64,000 bases of DNA. Origin: a virus. Positions 26,308-33,211 of this stretch are shown piece by piece. Numbering within the stretch: position 1 is the first letter of the stretch; every line of letters begins with the position of its first letter. The position numbers and the translations under genes were made by a program. Where the stretch lies: positions 1-64,000 of IMG/VR virus record IMGVR_UViG_3300035150_000015, one strand, 5' to 3'. Under the pieces are notes generated by a model, which ran no database searches, was not told where the DNA came from, and was given only the letters and a program-made list of their open reading frames with translations.

Positions 26308-26640
26308 TCACTCCTCTTCTGGTTTCTCCGGGACCTCAGGTTTTGGTGGGGCCTCCTCAGGTTTTGGGGTGACAACATCCTCTTTTGGGACCAATTGCCG
26401 AGTATTGGCGTCGATGAACGCCTCCGCCGTAGGCTCCAATCCCCTCTCAACGAGGATTTGCTCGAACAGACGCTTGGACTGCTGATCTACTCTCTTGGAA
26501 GATGCCAAGATTTGAATCTTCTCGTGCTCCAGTTCCAGCAATTTCAGAGCCATCTGTTGTTTGGCGTCTCTCAGATTCACCAGCTGCTCAAAGAGCTCCT
26601 CAGAAACCGGATCGTTCACGGTAAGTTGTTTTTCAGCCAT
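26308..26640 (-). CDS. Small helical protein with Pro/Glu-rich tail
   Basis: This 110-residue protein has one continuous amphipathic helical region (about 10-75, with LFEQLVNLRDAKQQMALKLL and RVDQQSKRLFEQILVERG) and then a Pro/Glu/Lys low-complexity tail. It contains no membrane span and no recognisable enzyme motif. It lies just before the intein-bearing structural gene (33-base gap). It could be a small virion or assembly protein; no family is recognised. Confidence 0.68.
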   Translation of the reverse strand: MAEKQLTVNDPVSEELFEQLVNLRDAKQQMALKLLELEHEKIQILASSKRVDQQSKRLFEQILVERGLEPTAEAFIDANTRQLVPKEDVVTPKPEEAPPKPEVPEKPEEE

Positions 26641-26701
26641 GCCCCCCTATACACCAACTGGACTGAATGTCGCGACACAAACGCCCTAGAGCGGCTCAGT
26701 C

Positions 26702-26899
26702 TCACTCGGCTTGATCATCAACACTCAGAGCCTCCAGGCCCCCAGAAACGGTCAACTGTCGGACAATCTGTTCGCTGAGCTCCACTTCCTTATGCACCAC
26801 AGGAGAGTCCTCGGGGGAAACTACTCGAATTCGGAAAAGAGGCTCAACGATCTTCATCACAACCCAACAAACTTTCTGGGGCAAAATCCCCTCACTCAT
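26702..26899 (-). CDS. Small hypothetical protein
   Basis: The likely start is the ATG at 26899, which overlaps the stop of the 56-residue gene upstream (ATGAGTGA). Further in-frame ATGs at 26902 and upstream would overlap more. The 65-residue product begins MSEGILPQKV and has a beta-like centre (EPLFRIRVVSPEDSP). Nothing identifies a function. The tight coupling and lack of frame competition support it being real. Confidence 0.55.
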   Translation of the reverse strand: MSEGILPQKVCWVVMKIVEPLFRIRVVSPEDSPVVHKEVELSEQIVRQLTVSGGLEALSVDDQAE

Positions 26900-27062
26900 C
26901 ATCAGCATATTGAGCAAAAGACCCTAGAAACACCACGGGTTTTTCCTTAGCACTCCGAATAGCCTCCCTAAGGTGTTGGAGACTCGAAGGAGAAAGAGGC
27001 TCACAAAAAACTTCCTCTTCCACAGAGTCTTGCTCTGAGTTCCTGTGGTGCTGGGCCTCCAT
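26892..27062 (-). CDS. Very small hypothetical protein
   Basis: A 56-codon frame starts at ATG 27062, preceded by a clear Shine-Dalgarno (GGAAAAGGTG, seven bases upstream) that directly follows the stop of the C-extein gene 27078-27707. It ends at 26892, overlapping the next start by eight bases. The product begins MEAQHHRNSEQDSVEEE and has an amphipathic helix (SLQHLREAIRSAKEK). Spacing and ribosome binding site support it as a real gene; function unknown. Confidence 0.55.
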   Translation of the reverse strand: MEAQHHRNSEQDSVEEEVFCEPLSPSSLQHLREAIRSAKEKPVVFLGSFAQYADDE

Positions 27063-27077
27063 CAGTTCACCTTTTCC

Positions 27078-27707
27078 TTAGAACCCAATGAATTTACGGG
27101 GGGTCAGGACCCCAGATCCGGTGTGCGGCCCAAAGGCCGAACGTATCCCGATCCCATATCTAGGCTGCTGGAGCCCTTTGACAATCTTGACCGTCTGCTT
27201 GGCCCGCTCAAGCTGCTTGTCGAACTGGTCACTCATAGCCTGATACAGACTCTCGTACTTCGAGCTCTTGTCGATATCCAGTGAAACCCCTCCAATGGAG
27301 TACGAATTATGAGCTACAATGCCATTGGAAAGCACAAAGTTTTCCGGCCCAGGTACAGAAAGGTCATAGGAATTCTCTAAAGGATCGAGCTCCTCGGTGA
27401 GCAAAACTGGCTGAGAAGTCAATTCACCATCCAACACCACCGCCAATGAATCCCCAACTTTGAACTCATCAGTCAGAGTCTCCTCCAAAGTCCCATCTTC
27501 AGTCACTCTAAAAAGACTGTGATCTTCTGTGGCCACTACTTCCCCGGATTCAACAGTTACCCGGAAAGCCTTTTTGTGGGGGGTGCGATGTTTGAGCACA
27601 TCTCGTACCTTATGCCAATTAACCTTTCCATCAATTTCTACGGACTGGACTTCCAAATGTCCACACTTAAAGGCCTTTTTTATAGCACTTTTAGTCTCTT
27701 GATCCAT
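27078..27707 (-). CDS. Third piece of a three-piece structural protein: C-intein 2 plus C-extein
   Basis: Residues 1-134 are the C-terminal part of a split intein. They include an N-terminal lead-in helix (KSAIKKAFKCGHLEV, NWHKV), block B VATEDHSLFR, and block F/G ending SNGIVAHN. Residues 135-209 are extein, starting with Ser135 (SYSIGGVSLDIDKSS). The end is AFGPHTGSGVLTPRKF, which I remember from intact phage structural proteins. The partner N-intein is the last 31 residues of 28619-29359. Splicing would join WVADEF to SYSIGG. The start overlaps the end of the endonuclease gene by 17 bases. See the finding on the doubly fractured gene. Confidence 0.9.
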   Translation of the reverse strand: MDQETKSAIKKAFKCGHLEVQSVEIDGKVNWHKVRDVLKHRTPHKKAFRVTVESGEVVATEDHSLFRVTEDGTLEETLTDEFKVGDSLAVVLDGELTSQPVLLTEELDPLENSYDLSVPGPENFVLSNGIVAHNSYSIGGVSLDIDKSSKYESLYQAMSDQFDKQLERAKQTVKIVKGLQQPRYGIGIRSAFGPHTGSGVLTPRKFIGF

Positions 27708-28714
27708 GACAGGCCTCCTGAACTTGGCTTATACAGCCTTCTAAGTCTCCCCTAATAGAACACTCCTTCAACCGAACGACCTTCCAGCCCCTTTTCTCAA
27801 GGTAAGTCTGTTTCCTGATGTCCAAAGAGGCCATCTTAGGCTGAGGGGCATACCCACATTCAGTACACCCGTGCCAATAACAACCATCGACCTCTACCGC
27901 CACACGAAGTTCTGGATTAGCTTCATCTATCTCATAATATCCTACACGATGCTCTGTGAGGAAATCTCTTACCCCAGCTAAGTCTAGAGCCGATTTGAAT
28001 TCCAGGTGAAGTTTTGATGTCTTGGAATGATGTCTCCGAGCGTGGGCTGCCGAATCCAAAACGTGCTTCCGATTGTTCTCGACCCACTGCCTCTGCTTCT
28101 TTCTGAATGCAGGGTCTTCCCACATACGTCTGCTGCGCATTGAAGCAGCTTTTTTGAACTCTGGGTCCTGATTCAGAGACCTGAGGTGGGCAGCGGCCCT
28201 CCTCCCATACTCCCCAGCCTGCATTCTTTTAGAAGCCTCAGATATCTGCTTTTTGGTCTTCTGGCCAGCCTCTGTCTGAAACCTAGCCCTTAAGACCTCC
28301 GATTGATGCTCCTTCTGATCTTGGGTTTTGGCTATCCGCCTAGAGCAGAAATTAGATACATAAGTAGCATCGGGGTGTCGCATCTTATAGGCAGCAAGAG
28401 AATAACCACTACACATTTTCAAGTGTTTAGTGGTCAAGATAGAGCAAAAAGCTCCACACTCTACACACCGAACGTAATGCTCGCCCTCCACCATACAATG
28501 TGAGATAACGTCTACCTTATTCCTGAGACCAGAAGTCACCCTCACTGAAATCGCCCCCTCACCCACTAAGGAGTCGAAGGTCCTACTATTTAGGCCAAAC
28601 TTCAGCAGAAATTGACGTTTAGTCATTGCAGATAGAATGTAGGTCCTGAAGGCTGATGTCAATCTCCCCCAGGTCTGGAGTCCGAACTCTCACTACAGAA
28701 TCCCCGGAAAGTGA
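27306..28714 (-). mobile_element. Split intein cassette 2 (N-intein, Vsr-like endonuclease gene, C-intein)
   Basis: The cassette runs from the Ser codon at 28714-28712 (Ser218 of the middle gene, block A SLSGDSVVRV) to the last Asn codon of the C-intein (27308-27306). It contains the whole endonuclease gene 27691-28626. If removed, the reading frame of the middle extein continues directly into the C-extein. This is the 'fractured gene' arrangement described by Dassa and colleagues (2009): split intein halves flanking a freestanding Vsr-like nuclease. An N-intein Ser at position 1, rather than Cys, is unusual but known. Confidence 0.85.
27691..28626 (-). CDS. Freestanding Vsr-like (EDxHD) homing endonuclease with zinc finger
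   Basis: The protein has 311 residues from ATG 28626, which overlaps the stop of the upstream N-intein gene by eight bases (ATGACTAA). The in-frame start at 28662 would overlap more. It has an N-terminal HTH-like part (RQFLLKFGLNSRTFDSL) and a MucR-like zinc finger (YVRCVECGAFCSILTTKHL). A basic linker with repeated PEFKK/PAFRKKQ-type elements follows. The C-terminal Vsr-like domain has VAVEVDGCYWHGCTECG and GWKVVRLKE. Such nucleases cut intein-free target alleles. Its location between the two halves of split intein 2 supports a homing role. Confidence 0.87.
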   Translation of the reverse strand: MTKRQFLLKFGLNSRTFDSLVGEGAISVRVTSGLRNKVDVISHCMVEGEHYVRCVECGAFCSILTTKHLKMCSGYSLAAYKMRHPDATYVSNFCSRRIAKTQDQKEHQSEVLRARFQTEAGQKTKKQISEASKRMQAGEYGRRAAAHLRSLNQDPEFKKAASMRSRRMWEDPAFRKKQRQWVENNRKHVLDSAAHARRHHSKTSKLHLEFKSALDLAGVRDFLTEHRVGYYEIDEANPELRVAVEVDGCYWHGCTECGYAPQPKMASLDIRKQTYLEKRGWKVVRLKECSIRGDLEGCISQVQEACHGSRD

Positions 28715-29359
28715 AAACTCATCGGCTACCCAGTTCATCATCAAGGCAAAGATAGCGTGAAGCATGGCCCCATTCAGCAAGAGGGTCCTCCAGTCTGGAT
28801 AGCATCTAATCATAGACTGACAATTCGTGAAGACCGTCCGAGGGGGAGCCGCAGAAATCATGTCCAGAGACCTCAAGAGATACTCTTGGAGCTCGGCATC
28901 CTCCCAGATGTAACCAAATACCCGATTGAACTGCGAAACAGTGGTTTCGTGGGCAGGTGGCCTGAAGTGGTAGTTTCTATCGGGGGAATTTGATACAAGC
29001 ATCCCAGATTTCACCAGGAAAAAATTGTGCCAATCCTCAGCGGTAAGGTCATACATATACTGACGGGAAGGCAATCTCCTGACAGACACCACCGAAACCC
29101 CAGAAACCGAATCCCCCGAACAAAGCTTCTCCGCCTCAATCTTACTTGTAGGGGTGAGGAATACTCGGTGTCCTCCCGTGAGTACAGAAACTCCCTTAGA
29201 AGTAGCAACTTCTACTATGGTTTCAGGGCCTACTTCCGACCGACTGACTTCAAGAACCTTCTTCCAATCCAACTGTCCATCAGGCCCACAAGACTTCACC
29301 CTAAGCTTACCAGAAGCATAGGCAGCTCGAATTCTATCTCGTTGTACTTCGTTCAACAT
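28619..29359 (-). CDS. Middle piece of a three-piece structural protein: C-intein 1, extein B, N-intein 2
   Basis: Numbered from the TTG at 29365, residues 3-126 are a C-intein (NEVQRDRIRAAYASGKL lead-in, block B LTGGHRVFLT, block F/G ending MLVSN). Residues 127-217 are extein (SPDRNYHFRPPAHE to MMNWVADEF). Residues 218-248 are an N-intein (SLSGDSVVRV to DLHSICND). The ATG at 29359 is the likely start. The extein matches remembered intact phage proteins in which RDN-NPDRNYHFRPP and WVADEF-SYSIGG are continuous. The penultimate intein residue is Ser rather than His. This polypeptide must be spliced at both ends. Confidence 0.9.
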   Translation of the reverse strand: MLNEVQRDRIRAAYASGKLRVKSCGPDGQLDWKKVLEVSRSEVGPETIVEVATSKGVSVLTGGHRVFLTPTSKIEAEKLCSGDSVSGVSVVSVRRLPSRQYMYDLTAEDWHNFFLVKSGMLVSNSPDRNYHFRPPAHETTVSQFNRVFGYIWEDAELQEYLLRSLDMISAAPPRTVFTNCQSMIRCYPDWRTLLLNGAMLHAIFALMMNWVADEFSLSGDSVVRVRTPDLGEIDISLQDLHSICND

Positions 29360-30336
29360 TTCCAAAATCTTTCTCGGTCAGAATTCGGAAGTCCCACCCT
29401 TGATCAAAAGCAAAAGAAGAAGCTTGACGAAGACGCTTCCGAATCTTGTGTTCTTCAGGCAGCTCCAGCACCCAACTGGCCTTCACCTCTATCAAAACCA
29501 CTCCACTTCCATACCGAACCACAAAGTCTGGGAGAATCCACCGGCCACCCGGAAGTTCCAGTCTGGGTTCAAAATGATACTCCAGAACCGAAGTGTCTGA
29601 GTCTAATATCTTGACCACGACCCTTTCGTAGCTACTGCGGGTCCAGATTGGAGACCGAGAACACTTCTCGGGGGTCACCCAGGCTCCTCTTCCACGACAC
29701 CATTTCTCAGGGGTCTTCAGCATCCTTTTAGTTTGAGCCTCAGAGCGTTCTCTTCTGGTTTCCTCAGAACGATGATAATCCAGGAGGGCTTTCCGGAACT
29801 CCGGATTCTGCCATCTCCGAAGAGCCGACTGATGTCTCCTCTCCTTCACCTCCGGACGAAGAGAAGCCAACCGAAGGGTTTCTCGTTCTTGTTCGGAACG
29901 AATACGACCTCGGTGAAAGTCGAAGGAACCTGATGCCCATTGCAACTTCAACTGGCCAGACAGCCAAGGTTTTTTCTCTCCTTTTCTAGCTCTACCAACC
30001 TTCGCTGCACTCTCTCGACGATTTCTCCGAGAAGCCTCATTCCACATCGCACGAGTGCCCCTTTGAATAGCCCCTAAAGAGAGGCCAGTCACTGCGATCA
30101 TATGGTTCCAACTCATACCCGAAAGATGAAGTTCGGTGATGATATCTCGACGCTTCTCAGTTACCCAATGTAGGTCTTTGGGCAAGCGACCTTTTCGAGA
30201 GAACAACTCCCAAGACAACCCATGCTTCTCAAGAAGGGGTATCAGTTCCGTGGATGGTTTCGAAGAGCTCACGGAGGGATACTATCATTTTTCCCCCATC
30301 CACATCAAGCTCAATCTCCTCTTCTCCCCCAAGGCA
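28988..30336 (-). mobile_element. Split intein cassette 1 (N-intein, PD-(D/E)xK nuclease gene, C-intein)
   Basis: The cassette runs from the Cys codon at 30336-30334 (Cys131 of the first gene, block A CLGGEEEIELDV) to the final Asn codon of the C-intein (28990-28988). It encloses the complete nuclease gene 29334-30272. Removing it joins LLRDN to SPDRNYHF in frame. Its intein halves are recognisably related to cassette 2 (same short N-part, same lead-in helix in the C-part), but its nuclease is of a different fold. Confidence 0.85.
29334..30272 (-). CDS. Freestanding PD-(D/E)xK endonuclease in split intein 1
   Basis: This 312-residue protein starts at GTG 30272, overlapping the N-intein gene end by 44 bases; its end overlaps the next start by 26 bases. 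The N-terminal part (about 35-80) looks like a helix-turn-helix (HLSGMSWNHMIAVTGLSLGAIQRG). A long basic linker with NUMOD-like short repeats (WQNPEFRKALLDYH) follows. The C-terminal domain (about 212-300) has YERVVVKIL, YHFEPRLELPGG, ILPDFVVRYG and VVLIEVKASW, giving the D-x(n)-ExK arrangement of PD-(D/E)xK nucleases. It probably mobilises cassette 1, filling the role that Vsr-like enzymes play in other fractured genes. Confidence 0.82.
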   Translation of the reverse strand: MSSSKPSTELIPLLEKHGLSWELFSRKGRLPKDLHWVTEKRRDIITELHLSGMSWNHMIAVTGLSLGAIQRGTRAMWNEASRRNRRESAAKVGRARKGEKKPWLSGQLKLQWASGSFDFHRGRIRSEQERETLRLASLRPEVKERRHQSALRRWQNPEFRKALLDYHRSEETRRERSEAQTKRMLKTPEKWCRGRGAWVTPEKCSRSPIWTRSSYERVVVKILDSDTSVLEYHFEPRLELPGGRWILPDFVVRYGSGVVLIEVKASWVLELPEEHKIRKRLRQASSFAFDQGWDFRILTEKDFGNVERSTTR

Positions 30337-30726
30337 ATTGTCTCTCAGGAGGATCCTGAGCCTCCGCATCATATCCGTTTCACAGTCACTGTAAAGAGTC
30401 ACCAAGTTTGTGGCTTTGTCGATGACCTCGAACTCCTGGACCACCTGATGCACGGGTCCGCCAACCAACTCCCGGAAAGTCCAACGAACCCGGTAGGATC
30501 CAATATTGGCATCCAGAGGGATGATGATCGAGGCGTAGTAGTGCCCAACCGAGGGGTTGACAGGTGTGCGATGAGGGACTCCCAAAAGAACCTCTAACCC
30601 GGTCGTGAAATCGTAGAGGGCATAGGTAATTTCGGCCGCATTGGTAGGGTGTCCTGAACTGTTGTCCAAGTAAATGTTCAGGTCCTCGGCGCCTAGTTGC
30701 TGACCTCGGTAAAACGCTACGGACAT
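30229..30726 (-). CDS. First piece of a three-piece structural protein: N-extein plus N-intein 1
   Basis: Of 165 residues, 1-130 are extein and 131-165 the N-intein (Cys131, CLGGEEEIELDVDGG to IHGTDTPS). The extein has an Ig-like domain (ITYALYDFTTGLEVLLG, SVGHYYASIIIP, SYRVRWTFRELVGG, QEFEVI) similar to those in 31302-32054 and 32511-32906. It ends with the helix CETDMMRRLRILLRDN. In intact homologues, as I recall them, this helix is followed directly by the RNYHFRPP segment found in the middle gene. A 35-residue N-intein is much shorter than the usual ~100 and matches atypically split inteins such as AceL-TerL. Confidence 0.9.
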   Translation of the reverse strand: MSVAFYRGQQLGAEDLNIYLDNSSGHPTNAAEITYALYDFTTGLEVLLGVPHRTPVNPSVGHYYASIIIPLDANIGSYRVRWTFRELVGGPVHQVVQEFEVIDKATNLVTLYSDCETDMMRRLRILLRDNCLGGEEEIELDVDGGKMIVSLRELFETIHGTDTPS

Positions 30727-30914
30727 GTTGCCTCCAATTGCTCGCGCTCAAGGGCTTTTCCTTGACGTTTTGCCCTTGCTCTAGCAGACCAAACCCGATC
30801 ACCACACAAGGGGCAACAGCACCCTCCGGACTTTCCGAGAAATGACAACCAGCCATAGGGGTTCATGCGACGAGCCCCACGGCCGTTCGAAAGCTTGAGC
30901 TTGATACGCTTCAT
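30717..30914 (-). CDS. Small basic zinc-ribbon protein
   Basis: This 65-residue protein has one zinc-binding type cluster (GGCCCPLCGDRVW) in a strongly basic background (Arg/Lys-rich on both sides). The stop overlaps the start of the N-extein gene by ten bases. Small single zinc-ribbon proteins are frequent in phage late regions; no specific role can be given. Confidence 0.65.
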   Translation of the reverse strand: MKRIKLKLSNGRGARRMNPYGWLSFLGKSGGCCCPLCGDRVWSARARAKRQGKALEREQLEATCP

Positions 30915-30916
30915 CC

Positions 30917-31300
30917 CTACCTATCGGACCGCCAACCAGCCTCAAATTTGTCAGCTAGCGATGCACACATGGCGCCAGGATCATCGATGCCCTCTTTTCC
31001 CTGAAGTCTCTTGATGCAAGCTGTCACCTTGTGTTTCCGGTCTCCTGTCAAGCTCTCCCAAAAGCTCTTGAGAGACTTCTGAGTCCAGCCCTTGGGGAGG
31101 TTCTTCCAAGCTGCTGTCATGATCCGAGTATCACTAAAAAGAGCATAGGCCCGAACCTTGGATATACCCATAGAAGCCATCTTGGTGGCGCACTGGGGGC
31201 ACAACGCAGCAATCTGCTCTCGGGTCACCCAGACATCGTCTTGGGAAGAATCTACTCTCGAAGCTAGGAAATCACTAACAACACGATCTGAAAGGGTCAT
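30917..31300 (-). CDS. Conserved small phage protein with CPQC motif and DPGAMCASLAD tail
   Basis: The protein has 127 residues from ATG 31300 (MTLSDRVVSDFL), which follows the stop of the upstream gene by one base and has a GGTGG ribosome site upstream. A CPQC motif lies near 35-38, then a helical region with CIKRLQGKEGIDDPGAMCASLADKF. That C-terminal pattern (IDDPGAFCASLADK) recurs in small phage proteins of unknown function that I remember. A structural zinc role for the cysteines is possible but not shown. Confidence 0.75.
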   Translation of the reverse strand: MTLSDRVVSDFLASRVDSSQDDVWVTREQIAALCPQCATKMASMGISKVRAYALFSDTRIMTAAWKNLPKGWTQKSLKSFWESLTGDRKHKVTACIKRLQGKEGIDDPGAMCASLADKFEAGWRSDR

Positions 31301-31301
31301 T

Positions 31302-32054
31302 TCAATTCCACCCATACTTTCTGCACCGAACCGTCGCATCCATTGGGTCATTGGCCATGACTGCGTCCAAAACCCTGAAAGTCATCTCTTTGGTCTGAGC
31401 CTTGAACTGAGGGCTCTCCTGGTATTCCCAGACTATAACCCAATCACCGGGCTGCCCGAGCTCCCCGGCCCGGCCCGTTGCATAGTACTCCCCCACGTCT
31501 CCCTTCACCGGGAGTCTAGACGGACCCACTTGAAAACGTGTGCCATTAGGCCTTTTTTGGTAGAGGGTATAGACCACCCTCACCGGTGATACAGGTCCAG
31601 CTGCGTCCCTGATGTAGATTGCCAGGTCACCCCTTTGAAAAAACTCCATGTACCGGAAACACTTCGAGGGACATGTGGTAGCCCCATATACCGTGTGGGT
31701 GTAAACACCCAAAGAGCCATATAGCCAGGAATCCCCCACAAGAGGTAACGGGTACCACCAAAGTAGCTCGCTGCCCCCTGACAATCTTCCGGAGAGACGG
31801 ACTATTCGATCCAGACTACCAGAAACCTCACCTACCCCGTCCAGGATCCCTGCGAGGTTTTCCGGGAGAACGGGAGGATCCGCCTCTATGCCACCGATTC
31901 CTTGAAAGGTGCCAAATAACGGTTGGATCAGACCAACGGTTCCTTGTTCTGCTCCGATGGTCCCCGATCCCTCAAAGAAAACTTGGAACAGACTGAGAGT
32001 ACCCTCTAGACTAGAGGTCCCTTCTAGACCACCCTGGAACGGAATTAGAGCCAA
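31302..32054 (-). CDS. Structural protein with glycine-rich repeats and Ig-like C-terminus
   Basis: This 250-residue protein has a first 90 residues rich in Gly/Leu with a degenerate pattern of the type LxGxGxxxGxxxG (GLEGTSSLEGTLSLF, GTIGAEQGTVGLI). A CPSKC pair follows, then an Ig-like segment (DLAIYIRD, RVVYTLYQKRPNG, GEYYATGRAG, GDWVIVWEY, EMTFRVLD). That segment is clearly related to the extein domain of 30229-30726 and to 32511-32906. It is probably a neck, baseplate or fibre-attachment component. Start ATG 32054, one base before the upstream stop. Confidence 0.72.
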   Translation of the reverse strand: MALIPFQGGLEGTSSLEGTLSLFQVFFEGSGTIGAEQGTVGLIQPLFGTFQGIGGIEADPPVLPENLAGILDGVGEVSGSLDRIVRLSGRLSGGSELLWWYPLPLVGDSWLYGSLGVYTHTVYGATTCPSKCFRYMEFFQRGDLAIYIRDAAGPVSPVRVVYTLYQKRPNGTRFQVGPSRLPVKGDVGEYYATGRAGELGQPGDWVIVWEYQESPQFKAQTKEMTFRVLDAVMANDPMDATVRCRKYGWN

Positions 32055-32447
32055 TTATGACTCCGAGGCAAATAGCTGCCCTATAGCGAAAACAGCTTGG
32101 TTTCCCAAAGAAATGGTTCTAGGCACGGAAAGAGCAGTCCAGTAGAGCATATTCCCTGCCGTCACAGCATCGAAGGCGGCGAATGCTACTACTGTGCCCC
32201 AGTCCGCTGTAGCTGTCCCAAAATCCACTGCTGCTGTATTGCTGATCTGCACTGGAGGGGTTTCGGTAGCGTCTTCAAACGTGACCGCCTTACGGATATA
32301 CCCTCCACCAGTGACCTCGGTACCACCTCCAGCGTCCGTAGGGGCTACTGTAAAGAGAGCGATGTAAACAGCAGCCGGGGAAGTGTAGGTGGTAGCCCGG
32401 AAAACATGGTTGAGAAGGGCAGCCTTCAAATAGTTTGACTTAGCCAT
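32055..32447 (-). CDS. Phage tail-fibre-associated protein (MAKS..YTSPAAVYIALFT family)
   Basis: This 130-residue protein matches a phage protein family that I remember by its pattern. It begins MAKSNYLKAALLNHVFR, followed by YTSPAAVYIALFT, GGGTEVTGGGYIRKAVTF, NTAAVDFGTATADWGTV, FDAVTAGNMLYW and FAIGQL. All of these are present in order. Members are small beta-rich virion proteins, often annotated as tail fibre or structural proteins. The ATG is at 32447. Confidence 0.82.
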   Translation of the reverse strand: MAKSNYLKAALLNHVFRATTYTSPAAVYIALFTVAPTDAGGGTEVTGGGYIRKAVTFEDATETPPVQISNTAAVDFGTATADWGTVVAFAAFDAVTAGNMLYWTALSVPRTISLGNQAVFAIGQLFASES

Positions 32448-32510
32448 AATCCTAGTATCCTAGCGAAGGGTTCTGATAAAAAGCTTCGGACCTAGGACCC
32501 TTGGCCAAAC

Positions 32511-32906
32511 TCAAGAGCTGGGTTTGGTGAACGAGGCTCTCAAGCCCGAATCCGTGATAGGGTACTGGACCACATCGAAATCTTGAGCCATGATCTGGGC
32601 TCCGGCCGGATAGTTAACCAAAAGACGCCAATACCCAGCGGAACTGGGGCGGAACCTCATGTTGTAGATGCCGGGGGAGCCGGGAACTTCGTGCCAGTAC
32701 ACATTCCCAGAATGGACTTGGAGGTCGGTCGTAGTGGACCCGTCAATAAGAGTCCAAGGCTGTAGAGAGTTGTTGAAATAGAGCTCACATTTCAAGTCCG
32801 CTGGAGTCAACCCAGTGACTCGAGTGTAGCCGTCCCCCTCGAAGAAATCCGCCTGGTCTAGGATTACTTGATTAACCGGGACTAGTCTGCCTCGGATGGT
32901 TACCAT
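32511..32906 (-). CDS. Ig-like structural protein
   Basis: This 131-residue protein is a single Ig-like beta domain. Strand-rich segments LKCELYFNN, GIYNMRFRPSSAGYWRLLVNY and AQDFDVVQ parallel those in 30229-30726 and 31302-32054, indicating paralogous domains. It lies between the fibre-associated gene and a DUF5659-like gene. The 63-base gap downstream (32448-32510) holds only a weak possible stem. Probable virion protein. Confidence 0.7.
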   Translation of the reverse strand: MVTIRGRLVPVNQVILDQADFFEGDGYTRVTGLTPADLKCELYFNNSLQPWTLIDGSTTTDLQVHSGNVYWHEVPGSPGIYNMRFRPSSAGYWRLLVNYPAGAQIMAQDFDVVQYPITDSGLRASFTKPSS

Positions 32907-32918
32907 TTATTCCTCACT

Positions 32919-33179
32919 TCACGGCATATGAACGACACTCTTGAGCATCTTGATGGCATTGGCGTACAACTGCGCTGGAACTCTCCCCGTCTGGCTGACC
33001 CACCCATTCTTCAATTCGGCCATGTTGCACACTGAAGTGTCGAAAATGAAAGTGACTTTTCCCATGTTCCGGGAAGTCCTAATCATCTGAACTCCAGCTA
33101 CTTGCAAGTATGCGGCATAGTATAGGTCAGAGGTGGAGTATTCAGGGGTCTTCCCCTGGTTAGGGTTTTGCGTCATCAT
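32919..33179 (-). CDS. DUF5659-like small protein
   Basis: This 86-residue protein has the features of DUF5659 as I remember it: YSTSDLYYAAYLQVAGV, a MGKVTFIFDTS strand, a LKNGWVSQTG stretch and a basic final helix with YANAIKMLKSVVHM. Function is unknown, but the family recurs in phage and mobile element genomes. It is the first gene after a hairpin and the recurring motif at 33212-33258, so it may head a transcription unit. Confidence 0.72.
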   Translation of the reverse strand: MMTQNPNQGKTPEYSTSDLYYAAYLQVAGVQMIRTSRNMGKVTFIFDTSVCNMAELKNGWVSQTGRVPAQLYANAIKMLKSVVHMP

Positions 33180-33211
33180 CTAATATCCCAATCTCGGCGC
33201 GCAGCACCGTA

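Noticed and set aside
28619-30272. Reading the split-intein nucleases and C-intein genes as ordinary independent hypothetical genes
   Set aside because: Intein blocks A, B, F and G are visible in matching order across three genes, and removing the cassettes joins the exteins in one frame.
32448-32510. Possible terminator hairpin between 32511-32906 and 32055-32447
   Set aside because: Only a weak CGAAG/CTTCG pairing with a long loop; not convincing.
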